Shown here: one piece after another, positions 50,043 through 62,136 of the stretch
How the letters are laid out: every line of letters begins with the position of its first letter
How positions within the stretch are numbered: position 1 is the first letter of the stretch
From: Breviolum minutum Mf 1.05b.01
Taxonomy: Eukaryota; Sar; Dinophyceae; Suessiales; Symbiodiniaceae
Direction: 5' to 3'
Assembly: GCA_000507305.1 (NCBI GenBank)
Contig: DF240851.1
Location: forward strand, 1 to 64,000
Length of the DNA stretch: 64,000 nucleotides
Position numbers and translations under genes: made by a program
The notes under the pieces: generated by a model
What the model was told of the DNA's origin: nothing
The model's database searches: none
The model's input: only the letters and a program-made list of their open reading frames with translations

Positions 50043-53000
50043 AAAAATTGGTCCAAGTGGATCAACTTCACATGGAGATTCCCATGGATCAGGCATCCAA
50101 CAAAGCCGACGCAGTACCTTCGGCTCGGCATCTCGCTTTTCAGCCCCTCAGGACGGGGGATGGGACTGGTGGTGACTGGTGGAGATGGAAACAGTGGATG
50201 GATGGATCGAAAAAGGTCGGAGATTATTTGAAGGATCAACAAAAATGTCTTGAGTCTTGAGGCCTTCAAATACTGTAGGTTCTTTTGATAAGTTCCAACT
50301 TGTGAGAGTATCAATGAAAATTGATCAGTTGCAGTTCTCTTCATTTTAGTGGAGTTTCTTCCCTGAGGAGCTTGAGGGAGACTTTCTACTAAATCCATTG
50401 GATGATTGCCTTTCTACAACCACAGTGGCCAAAGGTACGCATCTCTATTTCGGGGTCATTTTTTGGTCTTGTGAAGTCTGTTTCACAGAGAAGTTCTTGA
50501 GCTTATTTTGCGGTGTTGAATCGGTGTTGAACTTCAACATCGTCTTTAGGACTCTAGGTGGTGGTTTCAAATATCTTTTATTTTCACCCCTACTTTTTGG
50601 AAATGATCCAATTTGACGAGTATATTTTTCAGATGGGTAGAAACCACCAACTAGGTCTTGTTTTTTTCTTACCTTTTCCGTTTCATCTTGGAACTCAGCT
50701 TCGGAAGCATCCTTGAATCATTACCAAGTGGGGTTGCTTCCGTCATCATCCGTGGCATTTCCAAACGACCTCGTTGTCCAAACAACGATGGTGAAAGTGT
50801 CCATCCCCAGCCATCCGTTGGATCATCACATGGTCACTCAAGGTGCCAAGATCTATAGCGACTTTGTGAAACCACGACAGATTTGGGAAGCCAAAAAATG
50901 GCTGGAGAGTATGGCAGAGCATAGCAAGTGTCAGGTGGCCACTGAAACAAGGGGTCTTTCGGGGGGGGGTTCCGGGGTTCGGCTTCGGTCAGAAAGTGCC
51001 TGAGTTTTTTTCAACTAAGATTAAGGGACTCGAAATCTGAGTTTTTTTAAAATCAAAACATGGTTCAGCTGGAAAACAACCGCTATTCAGTTTTATCAAC
51101 TTTGACCCCGAACACGAACCATGATTGCCTATCAAAAATGGTACAGTGACACTCCATCTTTAAGGAAAGTCAACGTCACGTCGACGGTGTAGAAGGGAGG
51201 CATGCAAGATTCTTTGATGAATCTACCCGGCGGTTTAAAGGTAGACCCCATCAGAAATTTGGTATAATTAGTGACACAACAACTATAATACAGTACACCT
51301 GGTAATTTCCCACCATTTTTTTCTATCAAAAAGACAGGTCGGATTTTTCCCCCCCAAACAGAATGACCATTTGATGGCCAAATGATAGCAACAAATGGCA
51401 TTCCTCAGCACCAGCCTTGCCGTTGCTTGGGCCTTTGCCTCGGGTGACCCAGGAGGCCTTAGAGCTGCTCCAAGCGCAAACTTCACCGTCTCTTTCGGTG
51501 CTTACTCAAGCCTGGAAGGTTGGGGTTGCAAGCCCATTTGGGTGTGTTGTGTGTTTTTTTTTGCTGCCATGGAACTTATGGTTTTTTTTGGAAAAGATAG
51601 GGTTTTTTTTATGGTAACCTATGGAAATTCACATCATATTGAAGCTCCAAAAGCTAGTCCTGTGTTATCTTGAAACTGCATGTTTTGGTGTTTTCTTGCC
51701 TCACAAAAGATAAACGAAATTGTCAGCACACTTATTGAAATCATCGTTTCAAAGCCCAAAAAGTAACGGCTGGAACCCGGTTTGTAGATGTTTCCACCTT
51801 TTCCAAAAAAGGGGGTATTTCCAGGTTCCAAGCGTTTCCGTTTCAGAGGTCATGCTGGCAGAGGAGAAGGAGACAAATTTCGAGGATTTAGATGCCTCCA
51901 CTGATGCTGGAAGTGAACTTCCAGAGTTGCTTGGGTGAAAATTAACATGGAACCACGAAGGTTTGGAAGATGATTTTCCCTTTCAATTGGGTGATTTTTA
52001 GGTTCTGTGTTAATTTTCAGGGGGATAGCTTCAAGTATTGAAGAGAAGCAACCATTCCGATTGAAACAGAGGTTGGTTGGGACAGTTTGAGGGTCCTGTT
52101 ATTTAATATCATGAAGCATCCTAGAGCGGATAAAGAATGGACGTGTGGAATTTTTGTATTCCCGTATCCCTCGAAATGAAACGAACATCTTCTATGGATT
52201 TTCCAGGATTCGGAAATTTCAGGTCAGAGTGGTTCAGATCCAAAGGTGAAATCTTGGATACCCAACCCATCTGTTTTGGGTCATTGTAGCCACAACTAAC
52301 CAAGGTATGAACCAGATCGTTGACGTGGAAGTTCTTTGACCACCCCAAATCGCACCGGAAATAGTCTTGTCCGCAAGGAAACATATTTACACATGTAATA
52401 ACATGATATAAGCGATATAAGCATCAGGAAATATGTATATATATATTTACATTATACAAACATAATAGGTATATACATATATACACATAGAACATACTCT
52501 CCAGGGAACGATCACATATCGGGAAAAGGAAAATGCGGCATATAACTCCAAGGCTTCTCTCCGTGTCCTCAGCGGCGTCCTCGGTGTCGGCAATACCTGG
52601 CCCTGGAGCATACTCTCCGTGGCTTGTATTGCAGACCAGTTGGGACGAGTAGTGATGCTCAGATGATCTTTGCGAAGTTTGAAAAAATGGATGAAAACCT
52701 AAGCACCACATGAGTGGTGTAACACCAGGGTCACCAGTGAATTACCCATGACTTTGGGATCCATTGATCCGGAAGGTTGGTGAGTTACCATGAGTTACGA
52801 ATACCCGACTGAAAGTCCCAGGAACTACGAAGTGCTACGGCCGAGCTTGGCCAAGGGGGCACCCAGCTTCTCTCGTTACAGTGCAAGAGAAGCTGCCAAA
52901 CAGGAGGACCTGACACTATGGTAGGTGCCTCCATTTTTATGAGACACTCAAGTATGTCTAGATCACATGTATACATCTTCATTGCAAAGTTGGGTTGTTG

Positions 53001-56000
53001 GGAGAAATCCAGCCTACACTAGTCCCTAAGAAGAGATGTTTCCCATTCCAACAATAGGTTGGTGTGCGGCTTGCAGGACGCTCCTGAATCTCAAGACAGC
53101 ACTGACATAAGCGACACCCTTACGTTGGAAAGGTGGAAGGACGACGAAGCACCAGGTGCCGAAATCCAGTGGTGGTTTGGGTGTTGATTCCACGAATTTG
53201 GAAAGCTGTTCTGAATGCCAACAAAACCTAATTTAAAGTTTAAAGACATGCAAACTGACGTGGAACGGTTTATCTAATTACAGGGGTCATTTGGTCATGT
53301 CTCAAAATGATTGAATACCAAAATGGATGATTCAGATACTAAACTCCGTCCCAAATCTGTGGTTTTCATGGCAATGGTACGTACCCTAATTTTCAGCTAC
53401 AGGAAAGTAGGCAGGAAACTAGCCATAGGGCCCAACCTACACGAAAATGGTCGTTCACCGTCATTCTAGTGGAAATGGGCGTTCTCCGAACTTAAGAAAA
53501 AGGGCCTTTGACCTCATTTCGACTGCTTTGTTGATTGACGTTCCACAGGCTTCACATGCCCGGGTGGGATCATCTTGCCGCCACACACCACAAGACCAAG
53601 AAGAAGCTTGGTGGTGTTGGTGGTGGTAAGTGGTGGATGGTGAATATTGGAAAGTGGAAGATGGAGCCAATGGAGGATGTAGAACTCTCCAAGAACCACC
53701 GTAGTGTTTGGGGTTTCTTCGAAACGGTGCTCCGTATTCTGTGGGCTCCAGCTCCATGGAGAACAACTTCACTTCCCAGAGCATGTCGCTCCAAAACAGG
53801 CAGCATTAGCCTGTCAAAACAGAAGTGAGACAGTACATGGGCACAAGCCCATCAAGCACTTCATTCTGCACAGGAACAACACATACATCCGTGTCTGTTC
53901 TTTTTGGCATAGATTTTTTTTCTCCAACTTGGAAAACGCCAAACTGGGCTTTCAAGAAGCTGTTGGTCCGGTGGGCCCCATGTACTGAGGACCAACCACT
54001 TCACAACAGGATGCAAATTCTGCAGCCTTGCGGCCACTAGGACCTGATCCAACAGGACCAGCAACGGAGTTCCCTTTCGCACTGGCTGAAGTGGCTGAGG
54101 TGGGAATTGGGAGAAGATTCAAGTTGATTTCCTATGGGATTGTGAGATGGCAGCATGGTTAAACACACCTTGGACTGATTCATGGGATAGATAGCCAGTA
54201 TGGACTGAATCTTAGTTGGCAACTGGATGTTGCCCCACATTTGTGTGACATATCCAGCTAACAGGGATTATTCATGTCTGGGTATGATTAAAGCCCCTTC
54301 ACATCCAACAAAAACGGTTCACTGGTTCAAACAAAAAAACCCTCCCCAAAAAGTTGGACAACTTGAAACTTCAGTACCTTTCCGACCAAAAGTTACCAGG
54401 AAGCTGAAGATCCATGGTCGAAGATGTGTGGCACTGGACGTTTGGAAGCGGTGGAGAAGAAGGAGGACCATCCAGGACCTGGTGACTACGAGCTTCCAGA
54501 TTTGCCAGGCGATACTGAGACGAAATGGTGATGGAGGACATTTTTCAAGATTGAGGTCCTGGAGAGAATTCTTGAAAGCATAAGCATACACATCCAAAGA
54601 TGTTTTTGGAACCAACTGGAGCCGGAAATCCAATACATGCCGTGCTTGAATTTAGGTGAATTTCCCAACACAAAATACAAGGATCCATTTATTCTTGGTG
54701 GATTTTCCATGGTGGAATTTTCACAGCTTATTTTAAAGTACCTGAGGCCAAATGCTTGCGGGATGGTGAGTCAGAGATATGCAGCACAGGGATGGTTTGT
54801 AGAAAACATTTATATAAGTCGTTTCCAATCATGTTGAAAACGCCGGAAAAAAACGTGTCATTTTGGAGACAGGACTCATCCTCCCCAAAAACAACCCTTT
54901 GCGTCCAAGTGGCAAAACATCAAGTGAAGAAAACCCTTGCTGAATTGTTTCCCAAATTTTGAGAGTCACCCTTTATTTCGCTACCTGAACGGTTGAATTT
55001 TGCAAGAAAAGATCCATTGAAGCTGGGAATTCCAAGGTCTAAGGTCGATGAGGGGATAGAAATATTGGTAAAACGTGTCGGATCCCCGGATGGGTGAACT
55101 TAAAATGGTTCAAAGCTAATTGGTGACAGCAATGAACAGGTCTCTGATCAATTTTCTCAGGTTTGCTTAGAGATAGGATCTAACCCCCAGCCAGGATTCC
55201 AGTGGTAAATAAAGGCTACTGTAAAAGGCAATGTAACCCTGGTGGTGACTTGTATCCTGGGTGGTAGGGGTAGATCCGAGCTACAGATCATCCCCCCGTT
55301 TGCTTCGGCTTTCAGGTGGACCCTCTGCCTTCTTTGCCCCTGAAAGTGACGTGATGACCAAGGAGGAGGCTGATAGAAATCTTATTTGGGGGTTTCCTAA
55401 AATGGTGGGTAAACCCCCAACAACCATGGTTTTCCTACTAAAAATGATCATTTTGGGGTGTTTTGGGGGTACCACCATTTATGGAAACACCCATTTGGAA
55501 GGATTTTTTGGTTTCGGTTAAGTTGGCAACTGATTTTAGAAATGGTGGGAAAACATGTCCACACGCACACAAGGGGTGTAATTCAAGCGATTATATAATG
55601 GAGTTCTTACTTTTAAGAGATTGTCCAGGACTTTCGCATTTTCTTCTAAATCTTCATTTCATGTCCGGAAATTGCCAAAAAAAGGATGTGATACGGAAAT
55701 TGATGGAAGAAGAAATTCTCCACCAGTTGAGGTTGGTAGATATTGATAGTGTTTATCCCCATTATTTACAAGGCTTTTTGACATCCCCAAGGTTTTTTTT
55801 ACATCCCCAGGTGGTGATCCAAACGGTGGTGACACCTCGCCGGATTTCTGAACCATCAATCAACAGGTGACACCTGGCCCTGCACAGTACCACCTCAGAT
55901 CCTCAGAGGTGCATCTCATGGCTGTTGCGTCTTGGGGTGTCGGTTCTCAGGTCCAGGTTCACAGGTAGAGGAAGATAGGTAGAGATACGTATGTAGCTTT

Positions 56001-58444
56001 TGGTAGTGAACATGATGTGAACAGATTTAGATACATATTTTAAAGATATGTTTTTAAACATGTATTCACTTTCAACACGGGATGTCAACATTTGAACTTC
56101 CAAGACTAGGATTAGTTTCGACTTGATGGGTACTTGATGATGCGAATCCTGCTAGGGCTTGGTCTATCCTCGAACACCTGGTGGTAATTTTGGACTTCCA
56201 CGACCTGATGTCATGGAACATCAGCAGTGTCCAGACTATGCATCTTGTCTTGACTTAGGTATCTGATGCATTCCAAATTAAGGTGCATAGGCATCAATTG
56301 AATGTAGGTTTCCTAAGAGATGTCACAAGAAATCATCAAAATTGGGTTTTTTTTGTTTAAATTTTGGGGGGGACCTTTTGCTTTCGAGAATCCCTTTTGA
56401 TTCTTATTCTGCCTTGAACTTTTTTCCAGCTGGACCTTGGCTCGAAAACTCAGGTTGCCAACTACGACGCTCTGGAGATGAACTTCAAACAAGTTGAGCC
56501 GAGAGCTCCAAGTACTTTGATTCTGCCAGAGGACGGGAACAAAAACTGTCCCACTTTTTGTGAGTGGGCATGGCTTCCTAGATTCTTAGATTCCTTAACG
56601 CCTTATAAAAAAGAAGATTTAACTTATGGTGAATGGCGATTGTATAGTTAATTGATTCATCATCATATATGTCATGTGATTCAATATGTGAGTCTGGTAA
56701 CATATTTTTTTGCTGGTCACTGGTCAGTTAACTTAACCTGGCTGGTGGTGTTCTGTTGCAGGCGAGCGAAGAAGCTCTTCGTGCCTTGGAGCTCCTAAAG
56801 CATCGAGCACCAGCAGCAGGAACAGGTGGAGCCACCTGATGGGTTGTATGGTGGTCGGATTGATGGTTGGCCGATGCTTGGCCTTTTTGAGGTACAACGT
56901 TGATTCGTTCAGAAATCCGGCGAGATCTTCCACCACTGTTTGGATGGTGCTAAACACCTTGGTAAATACTGGGATTTCAACAACCAACCTCAACTGGTTC
57001 GCCAGATTTCTGAACCATCAACAGTCCCATTAAAAACTGATGCCCACCCGCCAGGCGTGAGGCTGGGTCCTGGCTACTACCAGGACGAGGTACCAGCTGC
57101 ACTGCAACGACTTCGGCCAGATCGGCTGGTGCCATGGGTAAAAAATGGTTGCTTATTATGGTAGAGGTGGATGTTTCCGAAAATAGTGGTACCCCAAATG
57201 GATGGTTTATAATGGAAAACCCTATAAAAATGGATGATTTGGGGGTACCATTATTTTCGGAAACATCCAAGTGGACATGTGTTTTTTTTCCTGTTGATTA
57301 TGTAGTCATGGTGATAAAAGATGAGGCCACAAGATTTCTGCAAAGGGCTGGTTGAAGTTATGAATGGTTGAATCAAACTGTTATTTGAAAATGGGATTTT
57401 GGAGGCTTCCTTCTTTTGGATGGTGCCTGGGAATCAAACATTCCAAAATGTGGATTGTCTACGGAGAGGCTGTCAATATACCGAGATAGGAGATTTATTG
57501 GGGATGATTAGAATCCCTACCATCAATTTTTAGAAACTCCATGGATTGCATGGCCTCTTTTTTTTCAAGACCTTTGAGGTGCTACCATGGCGTCCTCGAC
57601 AAGAAGGGGTAGCAGAACATTTGTTGGGCCTCTACAAGGCCAGCTTCAATTTTGTTTTCAGATGGTAGGGATGGTCATCCATCCAGTAGTAAGGGTTTAT
57701 ACACCCATTATAAGGATTTCCTAGTGAAGGTGGGATGATCATCCCCATATAAGGAGTTTAGACCCTGGCACATATACACAATATGTACATACTACCCTCC
57801 ATATTAGTAAGAAGTTCTTATTGCTTCTTATGGCTCAAAATCAGGATACAAGGAGCTGCGACCATGGTTCAGTGGGTCAATCATTTTGAGCCGTACTTAA
57901 TTTTTCAAATCCTACTAAACTCAGATTTGGGACATATTTTGGGACCCCTTTTGTTTGACTAGATTCTAGTTTTTGTTTTACAACTTAATTTTTGACTCAT
58001 TGGAATCATCCAACTGACACCAAGGATTTTGAACATGTCAATCTGTGCATTTTTTGAAAGTGTTCTTTCGTTTTTCAGATTTCTTAAATAACTTGTTAAT
58101 TGAAACCATCGATCGAAAGCCATGAAAAGTAACAAGGGAATTCCTAGTGATGTCCCTTTGTGAACAAGAAACCTCCGTTGAATGATGTTCTGTATAGTCA
58201 TATCCTTTTTTGTTTTGTTTGTTTTTTTCAATCTCCACTTTGCAAACCAGATCCTTTCACTTCCATTTATTTCCTGAGTCTTGTGATCCCACCTTTTCCC
58301 CGGATGTGTAACCCAAACGCCTTGCAGCACTACACACGCTTTGGCCGTTGGCGTTTGGATGATCGCGCGATGCTGGGTGTGGACGATGATCTGGCGCTAC
58401 GGCGGAATCGCCCACGTGCGTGCCATGGGATTGTACACTCTTGA
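50043..58444 (+). CDS. PG-rich repeat (SHIPPO/STPGR-like) protein, about 17 exons
   Basis: Exons in consistent phase: 50043-50215, 50350-50434 (FFPEELEGDFLLNPLDD), 50699-50934 (GAKIYSDFVKPRQIWEAKKW), 51409-51518, 51849-51934 (EEKETNFEDLDASTDAGSEL), 52553-52618 (AIPGPGAYSP), 52795-52920 (LAKGAPSFSRYSAREAAK), 53058-53155, 53549-53625, 54010-54099 (LRPLGPDPTGPATEFPFALA), 54400-54508 (HPGPGDYELPDLPG), 55316-55368 (GPSAFFAPESDVMTKEE), 56430-56531, 56762-56825 (EEALRALELLKHRAPAAG), 57055-57137 (VRLGPGYYQDEVPAALQRL), 57570 to about 57656 and 58328-58444 (stop). The weak link is 50934/51409, where phases differ. PGPGaY and aPsF motifs are those of sperm-tail PG-rich repeat proteins, which in other eukaryotes are associated with axonemal or cortical microtubules. 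Donors are GC at 54509 and 55369 and GA at 56532. Family 1 and 2 elements occupy several introns. The 5' end is unknown. Confidence 0.72.
55386..55493. repeat. Palindromic MITE-like element, family 1
   Basis: tgggggtttcctaaaatggt at the left and accaccatttatggaaacac at the right are inverted copies. It starts 17 bp after the exon ending at 55368, inside the next intron. Confidence 0.8.
55800..55868. repeat. Partial family 2 element (right half)
   Basis: acctcgccggatttctgaaccatcaa is the inverse of the left end of the element at 56897-57025 (gttcagaaatccggcgagat; compare the shared core ccggatttctgaac). A left end is not clear here. Confidence 0.55.
56897..57025. repeat. Palindromic MITE-like element, family 2
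   Basis: cgttgattcgttcagaaatc at the left and agatttctgaaccatcaaca at the right form inverted ends. It fills most of the 56826-57054 intron, ending 29 bp before the acceptor. Confidence 0.8.
57168..57269. repeat. Palindromic MITE-like element, family 1
   Basis: tggatgtttccgaaaatagt mirrors ccattattttcggaaacatc at the other end. The middle matches the 29721-29822 copy (tttataatggaaaaccctat). It starts 30 bp after the donor at 57138. Confidence 0.88.
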
Positions 58445-58780
58445 GCCACCGGATGAAGGAGGGGATGATATGTAAAATTGACCTACAATGAATACCCCAC
58501 TATTAAATGCTACCTTATGTATACGTACATATATATATATATATATACATACAAATTTATATCTAGGTGCAAATTGTATAACTACATACAGACATGACGT
58601 GTAAACATTAGGTCCTATTCCAGTCGTAGAGAATTATAAAACCCTTTGGTTTACTAGGTGCCTCCTAGTAACCTCCTTCTCAAGCTGTTACAGGTTGGAG
58701 GGCAGTTCCCAATCTACAAACACACATACAGGTAGTGGTTTCAAAAACTCCTCCCCTCCTGTTCAATTTTGTCATTCCAG

Positions 58781-60532
58781 ACGTCTTCGGAACCCGTTTT
58801 TTTTGTTGGGGGGGTTGTTCGTTCGGAAACCTTTCCGTTTCCGGGGCCATTTCCCAACCACGTGGGGTCAACGGAGGTTCATTCAACCACCGCATCAGCA
58901 GCTGAAACGAAGTTGGTCTGCAGAAGACATTTGGCGTTTGTACCTGCACCTTTGGCGGCCGTTGATGGAAGAAAAATTGGAAGAAATTTTGAAAAACCCG
59001 GGTTTTTGGAAGGATTTTGAAGGTGTATAGATACGTGTATATATATGATATATGTATATATTTTAAACTTAACTAGACATATATATATATATATATATGT
59101 ATTTATATATAAGAAAATATATTCCACTATTACACAGTTTTTTTTCTAAACATCATGGATTTCTGCAGCAAAAAGGTCTCCAAACAACCCGGTCCAGCTG
59201 TTCTTTGGACCAAGGCCACCAGAGGAAGAGCCCAAGAGTCAACATTTTGCGCGAAATTTGGACTTTGATGAATGGCAGGAGGGTTTTTCCCGTGCAAATT
59301 TGAGGGAAAATTGAAACAACCAACCCAAAACCCGTCTTTGCATGATAGAATTGTTGTCACAATTGCATATGAAATTGCAAAAAGTCGTACAAGTAGCATG
59401 TCATCACCTTTTTTTGTTGTCACTCTGTTCCACCTTGGCGGACAGGAGAAGGAAAAACACTGGCGCTGGTTGGCTGTGAGACACTTCTTCCGGACACGAC
59501 CCAGTTTACGCCTCTCCTATTCACTGCCTGACCTCGAATTGGTCAAGGATCGTGCTCCGGAGGCCGAAGTCAACGAAGGTCTAAATTTTCGAAGCTGTTG
59601 ATGATGGAGTCATTGACTTCTTTCAAAGAAGTTGAAATCCGAAATGTTTCCAAGAGGTGTTTTTTTTGCGGGAATTTTACGGTGTTTCTTCATTCATCTT
59701 CATTACATGATATAAACCTCTTTAGTATTAGGTCTGGAATCTATATAGATAGCTGTATGAACTTTTAGGCCCCACCCAGATGTACCCAGATGATAGCTGA
59801 TAGCTGCACTTTCTCGATGGGTACTGTGCATCTTCAGGTCGACTTTTCCAAAGCGCCTGGAAGGTCCCCGAGAGCAGAGGAAGATGAGGTTCGCTTCGGA
59901 GGGTTGCGATGTTCCAACATAGTGAGTATGTCGAAAAAAGTGAGGCGGTTTTCCTCAGGCACCCGAAATCCTCAAGTCTTTTTGCTGACTAAAATGAATT
60001 GTTGGTTGCCAACCCCTGAACAATGATGGTTGGAAGCGATCCGGCTTCCTTTTGGGGGCGTATTTCCTAACTTTTAGAAGGTAAACTCGCTGTTCAAACA
60101 GGTGGTTTTCCTAACCTTTACAAAGCCGGACAACCACTTGAGGTTATGCCGTTCTTTTAAGGTGCTTTGCACATCCTTTTGGTGTTTTGTCTAGGGGGGG
60201 GGAAAACATGAACTGTATCACTCAAAATCATGTATGCAATTCTATATATATATATACAGTATCTCCATACGATTACATACTTTCTAAAGATGCTCCAGAA
60301 ATCCTTTTGGAATCCAAATTGAGGTGGAAGGCGATGTCTTGGTGTTGGATACGGAGACTGCCAAAACTGCGGTGGAGCCACGTGCAACGGGTGCTGTTGA
60401 CATGGCTAAGCAGCTGGGACGAGACGATGGTGACGGCCTGGTGGATGACTTCGAAGAGCTGGTCTTGTCACCCAAACGACTGGAACCTCGTAGCAGTTGC
60501 TTTGTTGATATGGCCAAGGAGCTTTGGAGTTC

Positions 60533-60593
<61 letters not shown>

Positions 60594-62136
60594 CGTCGTC
60601 CTCTGCCTCTTCGTTTTTTTTTGTTTTTCTTGTGTTTCGGGGTGGGTTTAACAGGTTTTAGCAATGGCAAACACAACCGCACCACATCACCACCCCACCA
60701 CCACGCCGAACACTGGAAAAACAGGAGTCTGGTCGACCACCAGAGCCACCTTGGGATCCACACATTTGGGCAGAAGATCTACACGAACGGGTCACTTGGT
60801 TGGTTCGGATTTATGACCACCGAATTGCCACAATTGTGGTTGTCAAGGAGGTGCCTAAAAAAGTGTGAAATGTATGAAACCCTCTCTGAAACGAATCCAG
60901 CAAGTTTACACCTCAAAATGGATGGGTTGGAATACTAACGATCGTCTCGGCTTTCCTTTTGGGAGGTTGTCTATTTTCAGGTGCGAACTGCTGTTCGTTT
61001 CAGGGAGGGTAAAAAAACATTCAAAAGCAGGCATCAATGCCTTGGGAGTTACAAGTATGTAGTGAAGCCATTGGGACTTGGAAGTTTCAAGGGCCTTGGG
61101 CGATTGTTGTAATTCGCCAGTCCAATGGGTGGACCAAAATATGGGTCCTGGGGCTTCAGCAACTGGTTTATCCTTCAGCTTGTAGGATAGCAACATATGT
61201 TTAAAGAACAAAATAGTAGTGCCTGCGGAGAAAAATTGTGGGTTGCAACTGGGGTTGAGACAGATTCCATGATTCCATGGGAAGGAATGGCTTTGTCAAA
61301 TCCAAGGTTTTCTGCTACCAGCCAATGATTGACCGCGACCGAGATGAGGTTTTGGATTTGTCACTTGGGACCAGTGGATTTGCCCCGTTTACTTGTGATG
61401 GTCTAGGGATGAGTAATGAATAAGCTACTTAGACCCAGTTAGTAGCTTAGTAGGGATAGATGTGGCAGGAATCATCCGAGTAGGTTTGGGCTACAACTGA
61501 TCCTGGGTCCCTGGCATTCTTGGTGTCAGAATGCAGAGGCTTTTCACTGTGTTGTTCGGTGCACTGTGAAAAACGGCTAGGGGCATACCACAACACTGAA
61601 AATAACAACCAATTGATAGCGAAATTCCAAACAGATTGAACTCATTGAACTTTACGGCAAAAGTGACCTGATCCGCAAGCTCCTTTCTTTGCCTGGACTG
61701 AGGTCGCCTGCTTCTGCACAACGACGACTCTTGAAGCATGTGCCCACCTATGATTGGGCCAACTGCTTGGGTAGCATGGCTGACTTGTGACCCAACGAAG
61801 TTGCTGCATTTGTTAGTAAACATTAGACCGGTGATCGGCTGATTCGGGATCCAGCCAGTTTTCTAGGTGGTTGTTTTCAAATGTTTTTTTTGTCCCCATT
61901 TTGACTAACGTGTTGTTTTCAAATGGCTTGAAAACAGCAGCTAGGGATGGCTATGACTACGATGAGGTATTTTTTGCTTCTTGTAGGCCATTAGACTGAT
62001 CCTTTGCCAAGCTGGCTGTGTTCAAACGTTGCAGAAAAGTGTTCAGTTCCAACAAGAAGATTCCAACTGTAAGGATGTCCCATTGAAACTTACATGGGAC
62101 CAATACGTAATGTGCCGGGAGATCCGAAAGCATTGA
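58781..62136 (+). CDS. Nine- or ten-exon gene of unknown function
   Basis: Exons: 58781-59022 (SAEDIWRLYLHLWRPLMEEK), 59169-59278 (VQLFFGPRPPEEEPKSQHFA), 59446-59568 (KHWRWLAVRHFFRTRPSLRL), 59838-59921 (DFSKAPGRSPRAEEDEVRFG), 60324-60518 (EGDVLVLDTETAKTAVEPRA), 60662-60850 (PPWDPHIWAEDLHERVTWLV), 60981-61054, 61285-61400 (SKVFCYQPMIDRDRDEVLDL), 61635-61739 (IELIELYGKSDLIRKLLSLP) and 61987-62136 (AIRLILCQAGCVQTLQKSVQ), stop TGA. Phases agree at every junction except 61400/61635. Two introns (59279-59445 and 60519-60661) need GA donors to keep frame. The second intron contains a (GTT)n tract. The protein is about 430 residues, soluble, Trp-rich early, acidic in the middle and helical at the end. 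No domain is recognised. The 5' end is open (entry phase 2). Confidence 0.7.
60534..60593. repeat. (GTT)n microsatellite
   Basis: About 20 GTT units. In the preferred model the tract is intronic, beginning 16 bp after a GA donor at 60519. Without that splice the reading frame would run into poly-Cys. Confidence 0.92.

Noticed and set aside
52121-52384. Minus-strand ORF of 87 codons (GWSKNFHVNDLVHTLVSCGY)
   Set aside because: It falls in intron 51935-52552 of the PG-rich repeat gene and has no recognisable retroelement or domain motif.
61967-61986. A 20-bp intron (gtatttttt...cttgtag) that would join DGYDYDE to AIRLILCQ in frame
   Set aside because: Far shorter than the other introns here. 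A GT donor at 61740 joins the same downstream exon in phase without it.
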